DNA of 36,218 bases from Clostridiales bacterium (GTDB lineage: Bacteria > Bacillota > Clostridia > Oscillospirales > Oscillospiraceae), in NCBI GenBank assembly GCA_022781505.1, contig JALETK010000136.1:1-36218 (forward strand), read 5' to 3'. The notes beneath the pieces were generated by a model, which ran no database searches, was not told the origin of the DNA, and saw only the letters and a program-made list of their open reading frames with translations. Every line of letters starts with the position of its first letter. Within the stretch, counting starts at the first letter, position 1. A program made the translations under genes and the position numbers. Of this stretch, positions 1-8,056 are shown piece after piece.

Positions 1-1
1 C

Positions 2-277
2 CTGAAAAAGGCCCTGGGCGCCAAGCGCCGGAGAATCCTCTGGCAGTTCCTGACGGAGGCGGCGGTGCTCACCTGCCTGGGCGGCCTCATTGGCGTCCTG
101 GCCGGCATCGGTATGGCGGAGCTGATTTCCAGGTTCAATCAGATCCCGGTGGCGGTGAGCATCCCTGCCATTATTGTGGCAGTGGTGTTCTCCACCCTCA
201 TCGGCGTGATTTTCGGCCTGCTGCCCGCAGTGAAGGCAGCGAACCTGAATCCCATCGAGGCCCTGCGCCGGGATTGA
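2..277 (+). CDS. ABC transporter permease, C-terminal fragment (MacB/FtsX-like)
   Basis: The gene enters from the left edge; only the last 91 codons are present. The visible part starts with a basic stretch containing LGAKRRRILWQFLTEA, a coupling-helix signature of MacB/FtsX-type permeases that contacts the ATPase subunit. Two hydrophobic segments follow, and the protein ends in the family's typical PAVKAANLNPIEALR tail just after the last membrane helix. The likely role is the membrane subunit of an exporter or a mechanotransmission complex. The substrate cannot be inferred because the ATPase and most of the permease lie outside the window. A hairpin at 303-350 follows, so this is probably the last gene of its operon. 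Confidence 0.85.
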   Translation: MKKALGAKRRRILWQFLTEAAVLTCLGGLIGVLAGIGMAELISRFNQIPVAVSIPAIIVAVVFSTLIGVIFGLLPAVKAANLNPIEALRRD

Positions 278-302
278 TTTCCCGGTCTTATGAGAAGATA
301 CA

Positions 303-350
303 AAACAACCGGCGGCCGGACCCGAGAGGGAAACCGGCTGCCGGTTGTTT
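303..350 (+). terminator. Terminator-like hairpin after the permease
   Basis: Arms of 17 bases (303-319 and 334-350) pair with a single mismatch around a 14-base loop. The 3' arm ends in TTGTTT, a weak U-tract. It lies 25 bases past the permease stop, as expected for intrinsic termination. Confidence 0.65.
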
Positions 351-434
351 GTCCCGGCAGAACAGATTGCCAGGTGCATGGAGCGGATTTGTGGAGAGCT
401 GAGACATAACTTTTATATATACGCCGTAGAGAAC

Positions 435-719
435 GGTCAAGACCTGGGGTGTTGATTGCGGTTACAAAAGCTTGCAATGGCTACACTCTGATTTGCAGTA
501 CCGTAGGGCGGGGGCCTTGCCCAGTGTCACGAACATAAGCGGGCAGGGGAGGGCAGGCTTGGTAATGTGTCTGTAGGGGAGGGTCATGACCCTCCCCTAC
601 GGGCAGAATCGGGAGCGCCCCGGGTTCTGGTGGGTGCCTGGTTTACGTCTGCCCCCGCCCTACATTGCGCTTTCCGCAAAGTATGACAATCTGTAACCCT
701 AATCAACACCCCTGGTCAA
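435..719. repeat. Concentric inverted-repeat element, MITE-like
   Basis: Three nested inverted repeats share nearly the same centre. The outer arms 441-466 and 692-717 match at 23 of 26 positions and contain GGGGTGTTGATT. The middle arms 503-515 and 651-663 are perfect (GTAGGGCGGGGGC and its complement). The inner 28-bp palindrome spans 573-600. GGTCAA occurs directly at both borders (435-440 and 714-719), which might be a target duplication but could be chance. I see no gene inside; an antisense open frame at 139-477 has no ribosome site and no recognisable protein. A segment at 506-541 recurs at 26009-26044. It accounts for most of the gene-free 278-795 interval. Whether it moves or is transcribed is unknown. 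Confidence 0.7.
573..600. repeat. Perfect 28-bp palindrome at the centre of the repeat element
   Basis: The sequence reads identically on both strands, with arms GTAGGGGAGGGTCA and its complement and no loop. It forms the core of the concentric element 435-719. A related core with diverged bases lies at 26171-26192. Confidence 0.85.
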
Positions 720-760
720 AACCCTTCCCTGCGATGGAAAAAGGAGCCTGAATGCATCAG

Positions 761-786
761 CCCCCGGAGGGATTACCCTCCGGGGG
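761..786 (-). terminator. Terminator hairpin for glnS
   Basis: An 11-bp perfect GC-rich stem (761-771 with 776-786) encloses the loop ATTA, ten bases past the glnS stop codon on the minus strand. No long U-tract follows, so termination may be partial. Confidence 0.6.
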
Positions 787-795
787 TTATGACGG

Positions 796-2469
796 TTATT
801 TTCCGGGCTTGTAGCTGTCCTTCAGGCTGACGGCGCGGTTGAAGACCAGATGGTCGGGGGAGGAGTCTTTGGAGTCGGCGCAGAAGTAGCCCTGGCGGAG
901 GAACTGGAACCGGTCTGCGGGCTGGGTGTGAGCCAGGGAGGCCTCCACCTTGCAGCCCTGGCGAATCTCCAGAGAGTTGGGATTCAGGCAGGCCAGGAAA
1001 TCCTTGCCGGCGGCGTCGGGGTCGGGATCGTCGAAGAGGTTGTCATAGAGCCGAACCTCTGCGTCCCGGCAATTTTCTGCGTCCACCCAGTGGATGGTGC
1101 TCTTGACCTTCCGGCCGTCGGCAGGGTCGCCGCCCCGGGAGTCGGGGTCGTAGGTGCACAGCACTTCCACAACGTTGCCGGCCTCGTCCTTGACGCAGCC
1201 GGTGCACTTTACCACATAGGCCCCCTTCAGGCGAACCTCATTGCCGGGGAACAGGCGGAAGAACTTCCCGACCTTCTCCTCCATGAAGTCCTGGCGCTCT
1301 ATCCACAGCTCCCGGGAGAAGGTGACGGGCCGGGTGCCGGCATCGGGGTTCACAGGGTTATTCTCCACCTGGAAGGTCTCCGTCTGCCCCTCGGGGTAGT
1401 TGGTGACCGTGAGCTTCACAGGGTCGATGACGGCCATGACCCGGGTGGCGGTTTCGTTCAGATCGTCCCGGAGGCAGTGCTCCAGGAAGGCGTACTCCAC
1501 GGTATTGGGAGTTTTGGCCACGCCGATGCGCTCGCAGAAATTCCGGATGGAGGCGGGGGTGTAGCCCCGGCGGCGCAGGCCGCAGAGGGTGGGCATTCTG
1601 GGGTCGTCCCAGCCGGAGACCCGGCCCTCCTCCACCAGCTGGCGGAGCTTCCGCTTGGACAGCACCGTGTGGTCGATGCCCAGCCGGGCGAACTCAATCT
1701 GCGGGGGGTGGTGGGGGACGGAGACATGCTCTACCACCCAGTTGTACAGGGGCCGGTGGTTCTCAAACTCCAGAGAGCACAGGCTGTGGGTGATGCCCTC
1801 CAGGGCGTCCTGGATGGGGTGGGCAAAGTCGTACATGGGGTAGATGCACCACTTGGTGCCCTGGCGGTGATGCTCCACATGGCGGATGCGGTACAGAACC
1901 GGATCGCGCATGTTGAAGTTGCCGGAGGTCAGGTCAATCTTGGCCCGGAGGGTGTACTTGTTGTCCGGAAACTCCCCGGCCCGCATCCGGCGGAACAGAT
2001 CCAGGGATTCCTCCATGGGCCGGTTCCGGTAAGGGGAGACGGCGGGGTGGGTGAGGTCGCCCCGGTATTCCTTAAACTGCTCCGGGGTCAGCTCACAGAC
2101 ATAGGCCAGACCCTTCTGAATCAGCTCCTCGGCGTACTCGTAGGTCTTTTCAAAATAATCAGAGCCATAGAAGAACCGGTCGCCCCAGTCGAAGCCCAGC
2201 CAGTGGATATCCTCCTGGATGGCCTCCACATACTCCGTGTCCTCCTTGGCGGGATTGGTATCGTCCATGCGGAGGTTGCAGATGCCGCCGAATTTCAGGG
2301 CGGTGCCAAAGTCAATGGTCAGGGCCTTGCAGTGGCCGATGTGCAGGTAGCCGTTGGGCTCCGGCGGGAACCGGGTGTGCACAGTCTGACCGGCAAACTG
2401 CCCGCCCTCAGCAATGTCCTCCTCGATAAAAGCGTGGATGAAGTTTTTGCTTTCCAGGATCTCAGCCAT
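796..2469 (-). CDS. glnS: Glutaminyl-tRNA synthetase
   Basis: GlnRS charges tRNA-Gln directly with glutamine in the cytoplasm. The 557-residue protein has the class I signature [14 protein letters not shown] with HIGH at residues 43-46, and the GlnRS form of the KMSKS loop, VLSKRKL, at about 269-275. The C-terminal half forms the two beta-barrel anticodon-binding domains; the length fits the family. I chose the ATG at 2469 because GAGAGGA lies just upstream and the protein then begins at the conserved [12 protein letters not shown]. An in-frame extension upstream to 2586 would run through the promoter. It is a single-gene unit, divergent from pyrH. Many Firmicutes lack glnS and use GatCAB, so its presence suggests acquisition within the clade (inference). 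Confidence 0.96.
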   Translation of the reverse strand: MAEILESKNFIHAFIEEDIAEGGQFAGQTVHTRFPPEPNGYLHIGHCKALTIDFGTALKFGGICNLRMDDTNPAKEDTEYVEAIQEDIHWLGFDWGDRFFYGSDYFEKTYEYAEELIQKGLAYVCELTPEQFKEYRGDLTHPAVSPYRNRPMEESLDLFRRMRAGEFPDNKYTLRAKIDLTSGNFNMRDPVLYRIRHVEHHRQGTKWCIYPMYDFAHPIQDALEGITHSLCSLEFENHRPLYNWVVEHVSVPHHPPQIEFARLGIDHTVLSKRKLRQLVEEGRVSGWDDPRMPTLCGLRRRGYTPASIRNFCERIGVAKTPNTVEYAFLEHCLRDDLNETATRVMAVIDPVKLTVTNYPEGQTETFQVENNPVNPDAGTRPVTFSRELWIERQDFMEEKVGKFFRLFPGNEVRLKGAYVVKCTGCVKDEAGNVVEVLCTYDPDSRGGDPADGRKVKSTIHWVDAENCRDAEVRLYDNLFDDPDPDAAGKDFLACLNPNSLEIRQGCKVEASLAHTQPADRFQFLRQGYFCADSKDSSPDHLVFNRAVSLKDSYKPGK

Positions 2470-2508
2470 AAGTAAACATCCTCTCTCGGTGTCGGTTTCA
2501 ATAGATGC

Positions 2509-2537
2509 ATTATAATCCATTCTTCCCAATTTATCAA
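2509..2537 (-). promoter_or_regulatory. Predicted glnS promoter
   Basis: On the minus strand a -35 TTGATA (2537-2532) and a -10 TATAAT (2514-2509) are separated by 17 bases. It sits 40 bases before the chosen glnS start and supports that start. Confidence 0.8.
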
Positions 2538-2549
2538 CCACCCATGCCG

Positions 2550-2571
2550 CCGGATTTTTCCAAAAATCCGG
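2550..2571. repeat. Palindrome between glnS and pyrH
   Basis: CCGGATTTTT and its complement AAAAATCCGG are separated by CC. It lies just upstream of the glnS -35 box. It could be an operator or a weak bidirectional hairpin; no regulator can be assigned. Confidence 0.4.
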
Positions 2572-2691
2572 GGCATTGTGTGTCACGATTGACGAATTTT
2601 GAAATATCCGGCGGACCCAAAGGCTGCTGTGCCCGCTCTCCGGGGGATACCTTCTGCCGGGGAATGTGAAAAAATCGAAAACATTTTCCGA

Positions 2692-2736
2692 AACTGAAAA
2701 ATTTCAGTTGTCATTCCGGCGGACTTATTATAGAAT
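2692..2736 (+). promoter_or_regulatory. Predicted pyrH operon promoter with overlapping inverted repeat
   Basis: A -35 TTGTCA (2708-2713) and a -10 TAGAAT (2731-2736) are 17 bases apart; an alternative -10 TATTAT is at 2726. The inverted repeat AACTGAAA-AA-TTTCAGTT (2692-2709) overlaps the first two bases of the -35 box and could be a regulator site. The predicted transcription start, near 2743, lies inside the ribosome site of the upstream ATG at 2753, which argues for pyrH starting at 2789. Confidence 0.6.
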
Positions 2737-2788
2737 ATAGGGAGGATATACCATGGCGAAGTGTAAGCGAAGAAAGGAGCGGATTCCA

Positions 2789-3508
2789 ATGTCCCAGATT
2801 CGGTACAAAAGGATTCTGTTGAAACTCAGCGGAGAGGCCCTGGCCGGTGGTCAGCACCGGGGGCTGGATTTTGATGTGATTAACGACGTGTGCCGGGTGA
2901 TCAAGACCTGTGTGGAGGAAGGCGTGGAGGTTGGCGTCGTCATCGGCGGCGGCAATTTCTGGCGGGGCGTGAAGGACGGCGCGGACAAGATGCAGCGGTC
3001 CCACGCGGACTCCATGGGGATGCTTGCCACGGTGATGAACTGCCTGGCGGTGGCGGACGCCCTGGAGAAGCTGGGGGTTCCCAGCCGGGTGCTCTCCGCG
3101 GTGGAGATGCCCAAATTTGCCGAGTATTTCACCCGGGATACGGCGGACCGGTATCTCCGGCAGGGGACGGTGGTGTTCTTTGCCTGCGGCACCGGCAATC
3201 CATATTTCTCCACGGACACCGGCGCGGTGCTCCGGGGGGTGGAGATCGAGGCGGATGCCATTCTTCTGGCCAAGAATGTGGACGGGGTGTACTCCGCCGA
3301 CCCGGCCAAGGACCCCACTGCCGTCCGGTTTCACAGCCTCACCTATGACGAGGTGCTGGCCCGCCATCTGAAGGCCACCGATACCACCGCAATGACCCTG
3401 GCAATGGACAACCATATGCCCATCATCGTCTTTGAGCTGAAGGACCCCGGAAACATCCTCCGGGTCATTCAGGGAGAGAAAATCGGCACAATTGTGAAGG
3501 AGGACTAA
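2789..3508 (+). CDS. pyrH: Uridylate kinase (UMP kinase)
   Basis: PyrH phosphorylates UMP to UDP with ATP in pyrimidine nucleotide synthesis; the active form is a cytoplasmic hexamer of the amino-acid kinase fold. The N terminus YKRILLKLSGEALAG carries the phosphate-binding lysine and glycine motif, and GGGNFWRG and FACGTGNPYFSTDT are characteristic. Length is 239 residues, normal for the family. Two starts have good ribosome sites: ATG 2753 (GGGAGGA) and ATG 2789 (AAAGGAG, 9 bases upstream). I prefer 2789 because homologues start there and the promoter leaves almost no leader for 2753; the latter would add twelve mostly basic residues. It is the first gene of the run to polC and overlaps the frr ribosome site. 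Confidence 0.97.
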   Translation: MSQIRYKRILLKLSGEALAGGQHRGLDFDVINDVCRVIKTCVEEGVEVGVVIGGGNFWRGVKDGADKMQRSHADSMGMLATVMNCLAVADALEKLGVPSRVLSAVEMPKFAEYFTRDTADRYLRQGTVVFFACGTGNPYFSTDTGAVLRGVEIEADAILLAKNVDGVYSADPAKDPTAVRFHSLTYDEVLARHLKATDTTAMTLAMDNHMPIIVFELKDPGNILRVIQGEKIGTIVKED

Positions 3509-3511
3509 CAA

Positions 3512-4066
3512 ATGAGCGTAGATTTTAAGGAATTCACCCGTAAAATGGAAAAGACCCTGGACGTGCTGCAGGATAACTTCGGCGCGGTCCGGGCCGGCCG
3601 GGCCAATGCCAAGGTTCTGGACCGGATTACCGTGGAATATTATGGAGCGGAGTCCCAGCTGGCCGCCGTGGCCAACATCTCCTCCCCTGACCCCCGCACC
3701 CTGGTGATTCAGCCCTGGGACAGCAAGCTGCTGAAGGACATTCAGAAGGCCATCCAGACCTCCGACCTGGGCATCAACCCCCAGAATGACGGCCGGGTGA
3801 TCCGCCTGGTGTTCCCTCAGCTCACGGAGGAGCGCCGGAAAGAGCTCACCAAGCAGGTTCGCAAGTACGCCGAGGAGGCCAAGGTGGCTCTGCGGAACAT
3901 CCGCCGGGACGCCATGGACTATGTGAAGGCCCTGAAGAAGAAGAGTGAGATCACCGAGGACGACCAGAAGAAGGCGGAGAAGGATCTCCAGGAGCTCACC
4001 GACAAGTATATCAAGAAGGTGGACACTGCCTGTGCCGCCAAGGAGAAGGAGCTCATGGCCATCTGA
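3512..4066 (+). CDS. frr: Ribosome recycling factor
   Basis: RRF, with EF-G, splits the post-termination ribosome. The 184-residue protein has standard length and motifs, including VRAGRANAKVLDRITVEYYG near the N terminus, and a long helical C-terminal half with NIRRDAMDYVK, part of the three-helix domain that mimics tRNA. Its ribosome site GAAGGAGG lies in the last codons of pyrH, three bases away, so the two are translationally linked. A GC-rich hairpin region of 148 bases separates it from uppS. Confidence 0.98.
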   Translation: MSVDFKEFTRKMEKTLDVLQDNFGAVRAGRANAKVLDRITVEYYGAESQLAAVANISSPDPRTLVIQPWDSKLLKDIQKAIQTSDLGINPQNDGRVIRLVFPQLTEERRKELTKQVRKYAEEAKVALRNIRRDAMDYVKALKKKSEITEDDQKKAEKDLQELTDKYIKKVDTACAAKEKELMAI

Positions 4067-4081
4067 GCCCTGTATGCTTCC

Positions 4082-4196
4082 GGCGGGGGCTTGGCCCCCG
4101 CCGTCCATTGGCCGATTCATCATCACTGTAGGGTAATCCCTGCCGGACCCCATGAAACAGGGAAAAACCAAGGCTCCGGCTCACCCCGCCCTACAG
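4082..4196. repeat. GC-rich palindromic insertion between frr and uppS
   Basis: A perfect hairpin (GGCGGGGGC-TTG-GCCCCCGCC, 4082-4102) is followed by an outer pair CTGTAGGG (4126-4133) and CCCTACAG (4189-4196). It resembles the GC-rich, CTAC-ended parts of the element at 435-719. It interrupts an otherwise tightly packed operon and may tune read-through from frr into uppS. No gene is seen here; an in-frame extension of uppS into it has no ribosome site. Confidence 0.55.
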
Positions 4197-4214
4197 ATCT
4201 GTGCAGGAGTAACT

Positions 4215-4955
4215 ATGGGACTGTTTTCCAAAAAAGACAGGGCGGCAGAGCAGCTTCCGCCCCCCCAGCACATTGCCATCATCATGGACGGCAACGGCCG
4301 CTGGGCCAAAAAGCGGGGCCTGCCCCGCACCGCCGGTCACGCAGCCGGGGCGGAGAGCTTCCGCCGCATTGCCAACTACTGCCGGACCCTGGGGGTCCGG
4401 TATCTCACCGTATACGCCTTTTCCACGGAGAACTGGAAGCGTTCCCAGGAGGAAGTGGGCGGCATTATGACCCTCCTGCAGCGGTACCTGGAGGAGGCTC
4501 TGCGGGACATGGAGAAGAACAAGGTACACTTCGTCTTCTTCGGAGACCTCACCAAACTCTCCCCGGAGCTCCAGGAGCTGTGCCGGGATGCGGAGGAGCG
4601 CTCCCGCCAGTACCACGAGGTTCAGGTGAACTTCTGCCTGAACTATGGAGGCCGGGATGAGATTGTTCATGGAGTCCGCCGGTTTGCCCGGGAGGTGGCC
4701 CGGGGGGAGCGAACCCCGGAGGAGCTGGACGAGAACCTCTTTTCCCAGTACCTGTACTCCGCGGGCGTGCCTGACCCGGAGTTGATCATTCGCCCCTCCG
4801 GCGAGCAGCGGATCAGCAACTTCCTCCTATGGCAGTCGGCCTATTCGGAGTATGTATTTATGGACGTCCTGTGGCCGGACTTCGGCCCCAGGGATCTGGA
4901 CGAGGCAATTTCCCAATTCCACCGGCGCAACCGCCGGTTCGGAGGTGCTAAATAA
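4215..4955 (+). CDS. uppS: Undecaprenyl diphosphate synthase (cis-prenyltransferase)
   Basis: UppS adds eight cis isopentenyl units to farnesyl diphosphate, giving the C55 lipid carrier for peptidoglycan. The catalytic motif MDGNGRWAKKRG at residues 24-35 carries the essential Asp25, and YAFSTENWKRS and the C-terminal RPSGEQRISNFLLWQ motif are typical. Length is 246 residues with the ATG at 4215, which follows CAGGAG by five bases. An upstream in-frame ATG at 4152 lies inside the palindromic region and adds a non-conserved segment. CdsA, Dxr and IspG nearby place isoprenoid supply and use in one unit. Confidence 0.97.
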   Translation: MGLFSKKDRAAEQLPPPQHIAIIMDGNGRWAKKRGLPRTAGHAAGAESFRRIANYCRTLGVRYLTVYAFSTENWKRSQEEVGGIMTLLQRYLEEALRDMEKNKVHFVFFGDLTKLSPELQELCRDAEERSRQYHEVQVNFCLNYGGRDEIVHGVRRFAREVARGERTPEELDENLFSQYLYSAGVPDPELIIRPSGEQRISNFLLWQSAYSEYVFMDVLWPDFGPRDLDEAISQFHRRNRRFGGAK

Positions 4956-4957
4956 AC

Positions 4958-5812
4958 ATGAAAACAAGAGTGCTTTCCGCAGTGGCTCTGCTGCCCCTGC
5001 TGCTGGTGATTGTCCTGGTGCTTCCCGCCTGGGCCACGGCTGCGTTGTTCGGCGCGGCGGCTGCCGTTGCCGCCTATGAGCTGCTTTACCGGACGGGTCT
5101 GGTGAAGAATCTCCGGCTGGTGGCCTATGCCATGGTGATGGCGGTGCTGGTCTCCTTCTGGAGCCTCCGTCAGGACCGGAATCTGGCAGCCCTGGGCGTT
5201 CTCCTCTACCTGATGCTTCTCTTTGGGGAGATGCTTCTGGCCCACACCAAGCTGCGCTTTGAGAAAATCTGCCTGTGCCTGGCCGCCGGGCTGCTGCTTC
5301 CTTACCTGCTGACGGCTCTGGTCCGCATCCGGGCCATGTACACCGGGGCGGACCCTGCCCAGAACGACCTGGGGAAGTATTATATTCTCATCGCCTTTGT
5401 CATCGCCTTTACGGCGGACTCCGGAGCCTATTTTGTGGGAAGAGCCCTGGGCAAGCACAAGCTGGCTCCTGTGATCAGCCCCAACAAGACTGTGGAGGGC
5501 GCCGTGGGCGGTATCCTGTGCGCCATCGGGTTTATGGAGCTGTACGGCCTGATTCTGGATAAGGCCTTTGGCTTTGACGTAATCTACTGGTACGGGATCC
5601 TCTATGGCCTCTTCGGTGCCCTGGCCTCCATTTTGGGAGACCTGAGCTTCTCCGTCATCAAGCGGCAGATGGGCATCAAGGATTACGGCAACCTGATTCC
5701 CGGCCACGGCGGCATCCTGGACCGGTTTGACAGCATGATGCTGGTGGCGCCTCTGGTGGAGATTCTCCTTCGGATGCTGACCTTTGCCGTGCCGGTGGCG
5801 GGAGCGGGCTGA
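4958..5812 (+). CDS. cdsA: Phosphatidate cytidylyltransferase (CDP-diglyceride synthase)
   Basis: CdsA converts phosphatidic acid and CTP to CDP-diacylglycerol, the branch point for phospholipids. The protein has 284 residues with many hydrophobic segments spread over the whole length, as expected of a polytopic membrane enzyme. The family signature is complete near residues 232-259: SVIKRQMGIKDYGN followed by LIPGHGGILDRFDS, which holds the metal-binding aspartates. The gene begins two bases after uppS, with GGAGG 12 bases upstream of the ATG, and its stop is one base from the dxr start. Confidence 0.97.
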   Translation: MKTRVLSAVALLPLLLVIVLVLPAWATAALFGAAAAVAAYELLYRTGLVKNLRLVAYAMVMAVLVSFWSLRQDRNLAALGVLLYLMLLFGEMLLAHTKLRFEKICLCLAAGLLLPYLLTALVRIRAMYTGADPAQNDLGKYYILIAFVIAFTADSGAYFVGRALGKHKLAPVISPNKTVEGAVGGILCAIGFMELYGLILDKAFGFDVIYWYGILYGLFGALASILGDLSFSVIKRQMGIKDYGNLIPGHGGILDRFDSMMLVAPLVEILLRMLTFAVPVAGAG

Positions 5813-5813
5813 T

Positions 5814-6965
5814 ATGGTAAACTGTATTTCTGTACTGGGCTCCACCGGCTCCATCGGCCGGCAGACCCTGGATGTGGCCCAGCGGCTGGGCATTCCCGTA
5901 TGCGCCCTCACCGCCGGGTCCAATGTGGAACGGATGGAGGAGCAGTGCCGGGCCTTTCTTCCCAGGCTGGCGGTCATGGCCACGGAGGAGCTGGCCCAGG
6001 CCCTGGCAGATCGATTGGAAGACCTGCCCATTCAGGTGCTCTCCGGAAAGGAGGGCCTTCTGGCCGCCGCCACCATGGAGGAGGCGGACACGGTGATCAC
6101 CGCCGTGGTGGGCATGGTGGGACTGGAGCCCACCCTGGCCGCCATCCGGGCAAAAAAACGCATTGGCCTTGCCAACAAGGAGACGCTGGTGTGCGCCGGA
6201 GAGCTGGTCATGGCCGAGGCCGCCCGATGGGGGGCGGAGATCATCCCTGTGGATTCGGAGCACTCCGCCATCTTCCAGTGCCTGGCAGGCTGCCGGGATA
6301 TGGCCCAGGTTCGGCGGCTGATTCTCACCTGCTCCGGCGGCCCCTTCTTTGGAAAGACCCGGGAGGAGCTTAAGTATGTGACCCGGGCGGACGCCCTGCG
6401 CCACCCCAACTGGAAGATGGGAGCGAAAATCACCATCGACTGCGCCACCCTCATGAACAAGGGCCTGGAGGTCATTGAGGCCATGCGGCTCTATGGGCTT
6501 CCTCTGGAGCAGGTGTCCGTGGTGATTCACCGCCAGAGTGTGGTGCACTCTCTGGTGGAGTACACCGACGGGGCAGTGCTGGCCCAGCTGGGCTCTCCCG
6601 ATATGCGTCTGCCCATCCAGCTGGCTCTCACCTGGCCGGACCGGACGGCTTGCCCCGCTCCGGAACTGGATCTTCTCACCTGCGGGCCCCTCTCCTTTGA
6701 CAAGCCCGATGTGGAGACCTTCCCTTGCCTGAGCCTTGCCATGGAGGCGGCCAGGGCGGGAGGTACCGCCGGCGCGGTGCTGAGCGGGGCAAACGAGGTG
6801 GCCGTGGGCCTGTATCTGCTGGATCAGATCGGGTTCTACGATATTCCGGCTCTGGTTCGCAGGGCCATGGACAAGGTGCCCTTTGTGGCCGGGCCCGATC
6901 TGGGGCAGATTTTGGAGGCGGACCGTCTGGCCCGCGAATCCGTGTGTCAAAACGCTGGAGGCTGA
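5814..6965 (+). CDS. dxr: 1-deoxy-D-xylulose 5-phosphate reductoisomerase
   Basis: Dxr makes 2-C-methyl-D-erythritol 4-phosphate with NADPH, the first committed step of the MEP isoprenoid pathway. The 383-residue protein opens with the nucleotide-binding motif GSTGSIGRQTL at 9-19. NKETLVCAGE begins at 121, and the metal-site motif PVDSEHSAIFQ (Asp147, Glu149) is present. I chose ATG 5814, directly at the conserved N terminus; an in-frame ATG at 5784 lies within cdsA and adds ten unrelated residues. Only one base separates it from cdsA, so translation is probably coupled. The pathway's IspG is two genes downstream. Confidence 0.97.
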   Translation: MVNCISVLGSTGSIGRQTLDVAQRLGIPVCALTAGSNVERMEEQCRAFLPRLAVMATEELAQALADRLEDLPIQVLSGKEGLLAAATMEEADTVITAVVGMVGLEPTLAAIRAKKRIGLANKETLVCAGELVMAEAARWGAEIIPVDSEHSAIFQCLAGCRDMAQVRRLILTCSGGPFFGKTREELKYVTRADALRHPNWKMGAKITIDCATLMNKGLEVIEAMRLYGLPLEQVSVVIHRQSVVHSLVEYTDGAVLAQLGSPDMRLPIQLALTWPDRTACPAPELDLLTCGPLSFDKPDVETFPCLSLAMEAARAGGTAGAVLSGANEVAVGLYLLDQIGFYDIPALVRRAMDKVPFVAGPDLGQILEADRLARESVCQNAGG

Positions 6966-6969
6966 TATC

Positions 6970-8046
6970 TTGTATTTTCTCTATATTCTATTCGCAATTC
7001 TGATTTTCGGAATCCTCATTATGGTTCACGAGCTGGGCCACTTTCTCACGGCCAAGCTGTTCAAGGTGAAGGTCAATGAGTTCTCCATCTTCATGGGCCC
7101 CGCCATCTGGAAAAAGCAGAAGGGGGAAACCCTGTATTCCCTGCGCTGCGTCCCCATCGGCGGCTATTGCGCCATGGAGGGCGAAGACGGGGACAGCGAC
7201 GATCCCCGCTCCTTCGGCAACGTCAGCTGGTGGAAAAAGATCATTGTCCTGGCCGCTGGCGCAGGCATGAATTTCCTCACAGGCCTCGTGATGCTGATTC
7301 TCATGTTCGGCTTCGCCGGTGGCATGGAGCTCAGCAGCCCGGTGCTGGAGAGTGTGGAGGAGGGCAGTAGCCTGGTGGGCTACCTGGAAACCGGGGACAG
7401 AATCTACTCCATTGACGGCGAGCGGATTTACACCGGCAGCGACGTGTCCGCCATTTTGAGCCTGGGCCTCAACGGCGGCGGGTATGAGCACGATGTGGTG
7501 ATTGTCCGGGACGGCGTAAAGATGGCCCTGAACGATCTGAACATGGAGCCCCGGGAGCTTCCCGACGGCGAGGGCGGAACCCGTCTGCGGTACGGAATGA
7601 ACCTCACCCTCCTGGAGCGAAATGTGGGGAATATCCTCACCCAGTCCTGGTATGGGGCTGTGAACTACGCCAGAAATGTACGCCTGTCCCTTCAGATGCT
7701 CTTCCGGGGGGATGTGAGCGTGAAAGAGGTCTCCGGGCCGGTTGGTATTGTAAAAACCATTGCCGACGTGGGTACCAGCTCCGGCTCCACTTCCGCCGGT
7801 GTTTGGAACGTGATTTCCCTGGGGGCCTTTATCGCGGTGAACTTGGGCATTATGAACCTGCTGCCCATCCCCGCCCTGGACGGCGGCCGGATTGTGGGTG
7901 TGCTCCTGACCACGGCGGTGGAGGGCGTCACCAAAAAGAAGCTGAACCCCAAGATCGAGGGCTATATCCATGCCGGGGGCATGGTGGTGCTCATGATTCT
8001 CATGGTTGTGATTTTGTTCAAGGACGTGTTCCAAATCATCTTCTGA
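6970..8046 (+). CDS. rseP: Site-2 intramembrane metalloprotease RseP/RasP
   Basis: This is a zinc protease of family M50B that cuts membrane-spanning anti-sigma factors and leftover signal peptides. HELGH lies in the first membrane helix at residues 20-24, a PDZ-like region fills the middle, and the second zinc motif NLLPIPALDG is at about 296-305, followed by the last hydrophobic helix. Length is 358 residues. I chose the TTG start at 6970 because GGAGG lies eight bases upstream and the protein then starts directly at the first helix; an earlier in-frame ATG at 6883 lies inside dxr. The substrate sigma system is not in the window. Confidence 0.95.
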   Translation: MYFLYILFAILIFGILIMVHELGHFLTAKLFKVKVNEFSIFMGPAIWKKQKGETLYSLRCVPIGGYCAMEGEDGDSDDPRSFGNVSWWKKIIVLAAGAGMNFLTGLVMLILMFGFAGGMELSSPVLESVEEGSSLVGYLETGDRIYSIDGERIYTGSDVSAILSLGLNGGGYEHDVVIVRDGVKMALNDLNMEPRELPDGEGGTRLRYGMNLTLLERNVGNILTQSWYGAVNYARNVRLSLQMLFRGDVSVKEVSGPVGIVKTIADVGTSSGSTSAGVWNVISLGAFIAVNLGIMNLLPIPALDGGRIVGVLLTTAVEGVTKKKLNPKIEGYIHAGGMVVLMILMVVILFKDVFQIIF

Positions 8047-8056
8047 GGTGCCTGAT

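Noticed and set aside
139-477. 112-codon minus-strand frame over the permease tail and repeat
   Set aside because: It covers the terminator and one arm of the inverted repeat, has no ribosome site and an arginine-rich, motif-free translation.
573-600. Possible CRISPR or array-like repeat
   Set aside because: The palindrome occurs once here and related copies are far apart, with no regular spacers.
850-2475. A 541-codon open frame antisense to glnS
   Set aside because: It is a shadow of a clear GlnRS; composition is rich in Val, Gly and Leu with no motif. The same applies to the long antisense frames over pyrH-frr (2711-4171), pepF (16437-18365), lysA (21311-22741), hutH (27930-29663) and hutU (29806-31803).
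4152-4214. N-terminal extension of UppS
   Set aside because: The extra 21 codons lie in the palindromic insertion and have no ribosome site; ATG 4215 has one and matches homologues.
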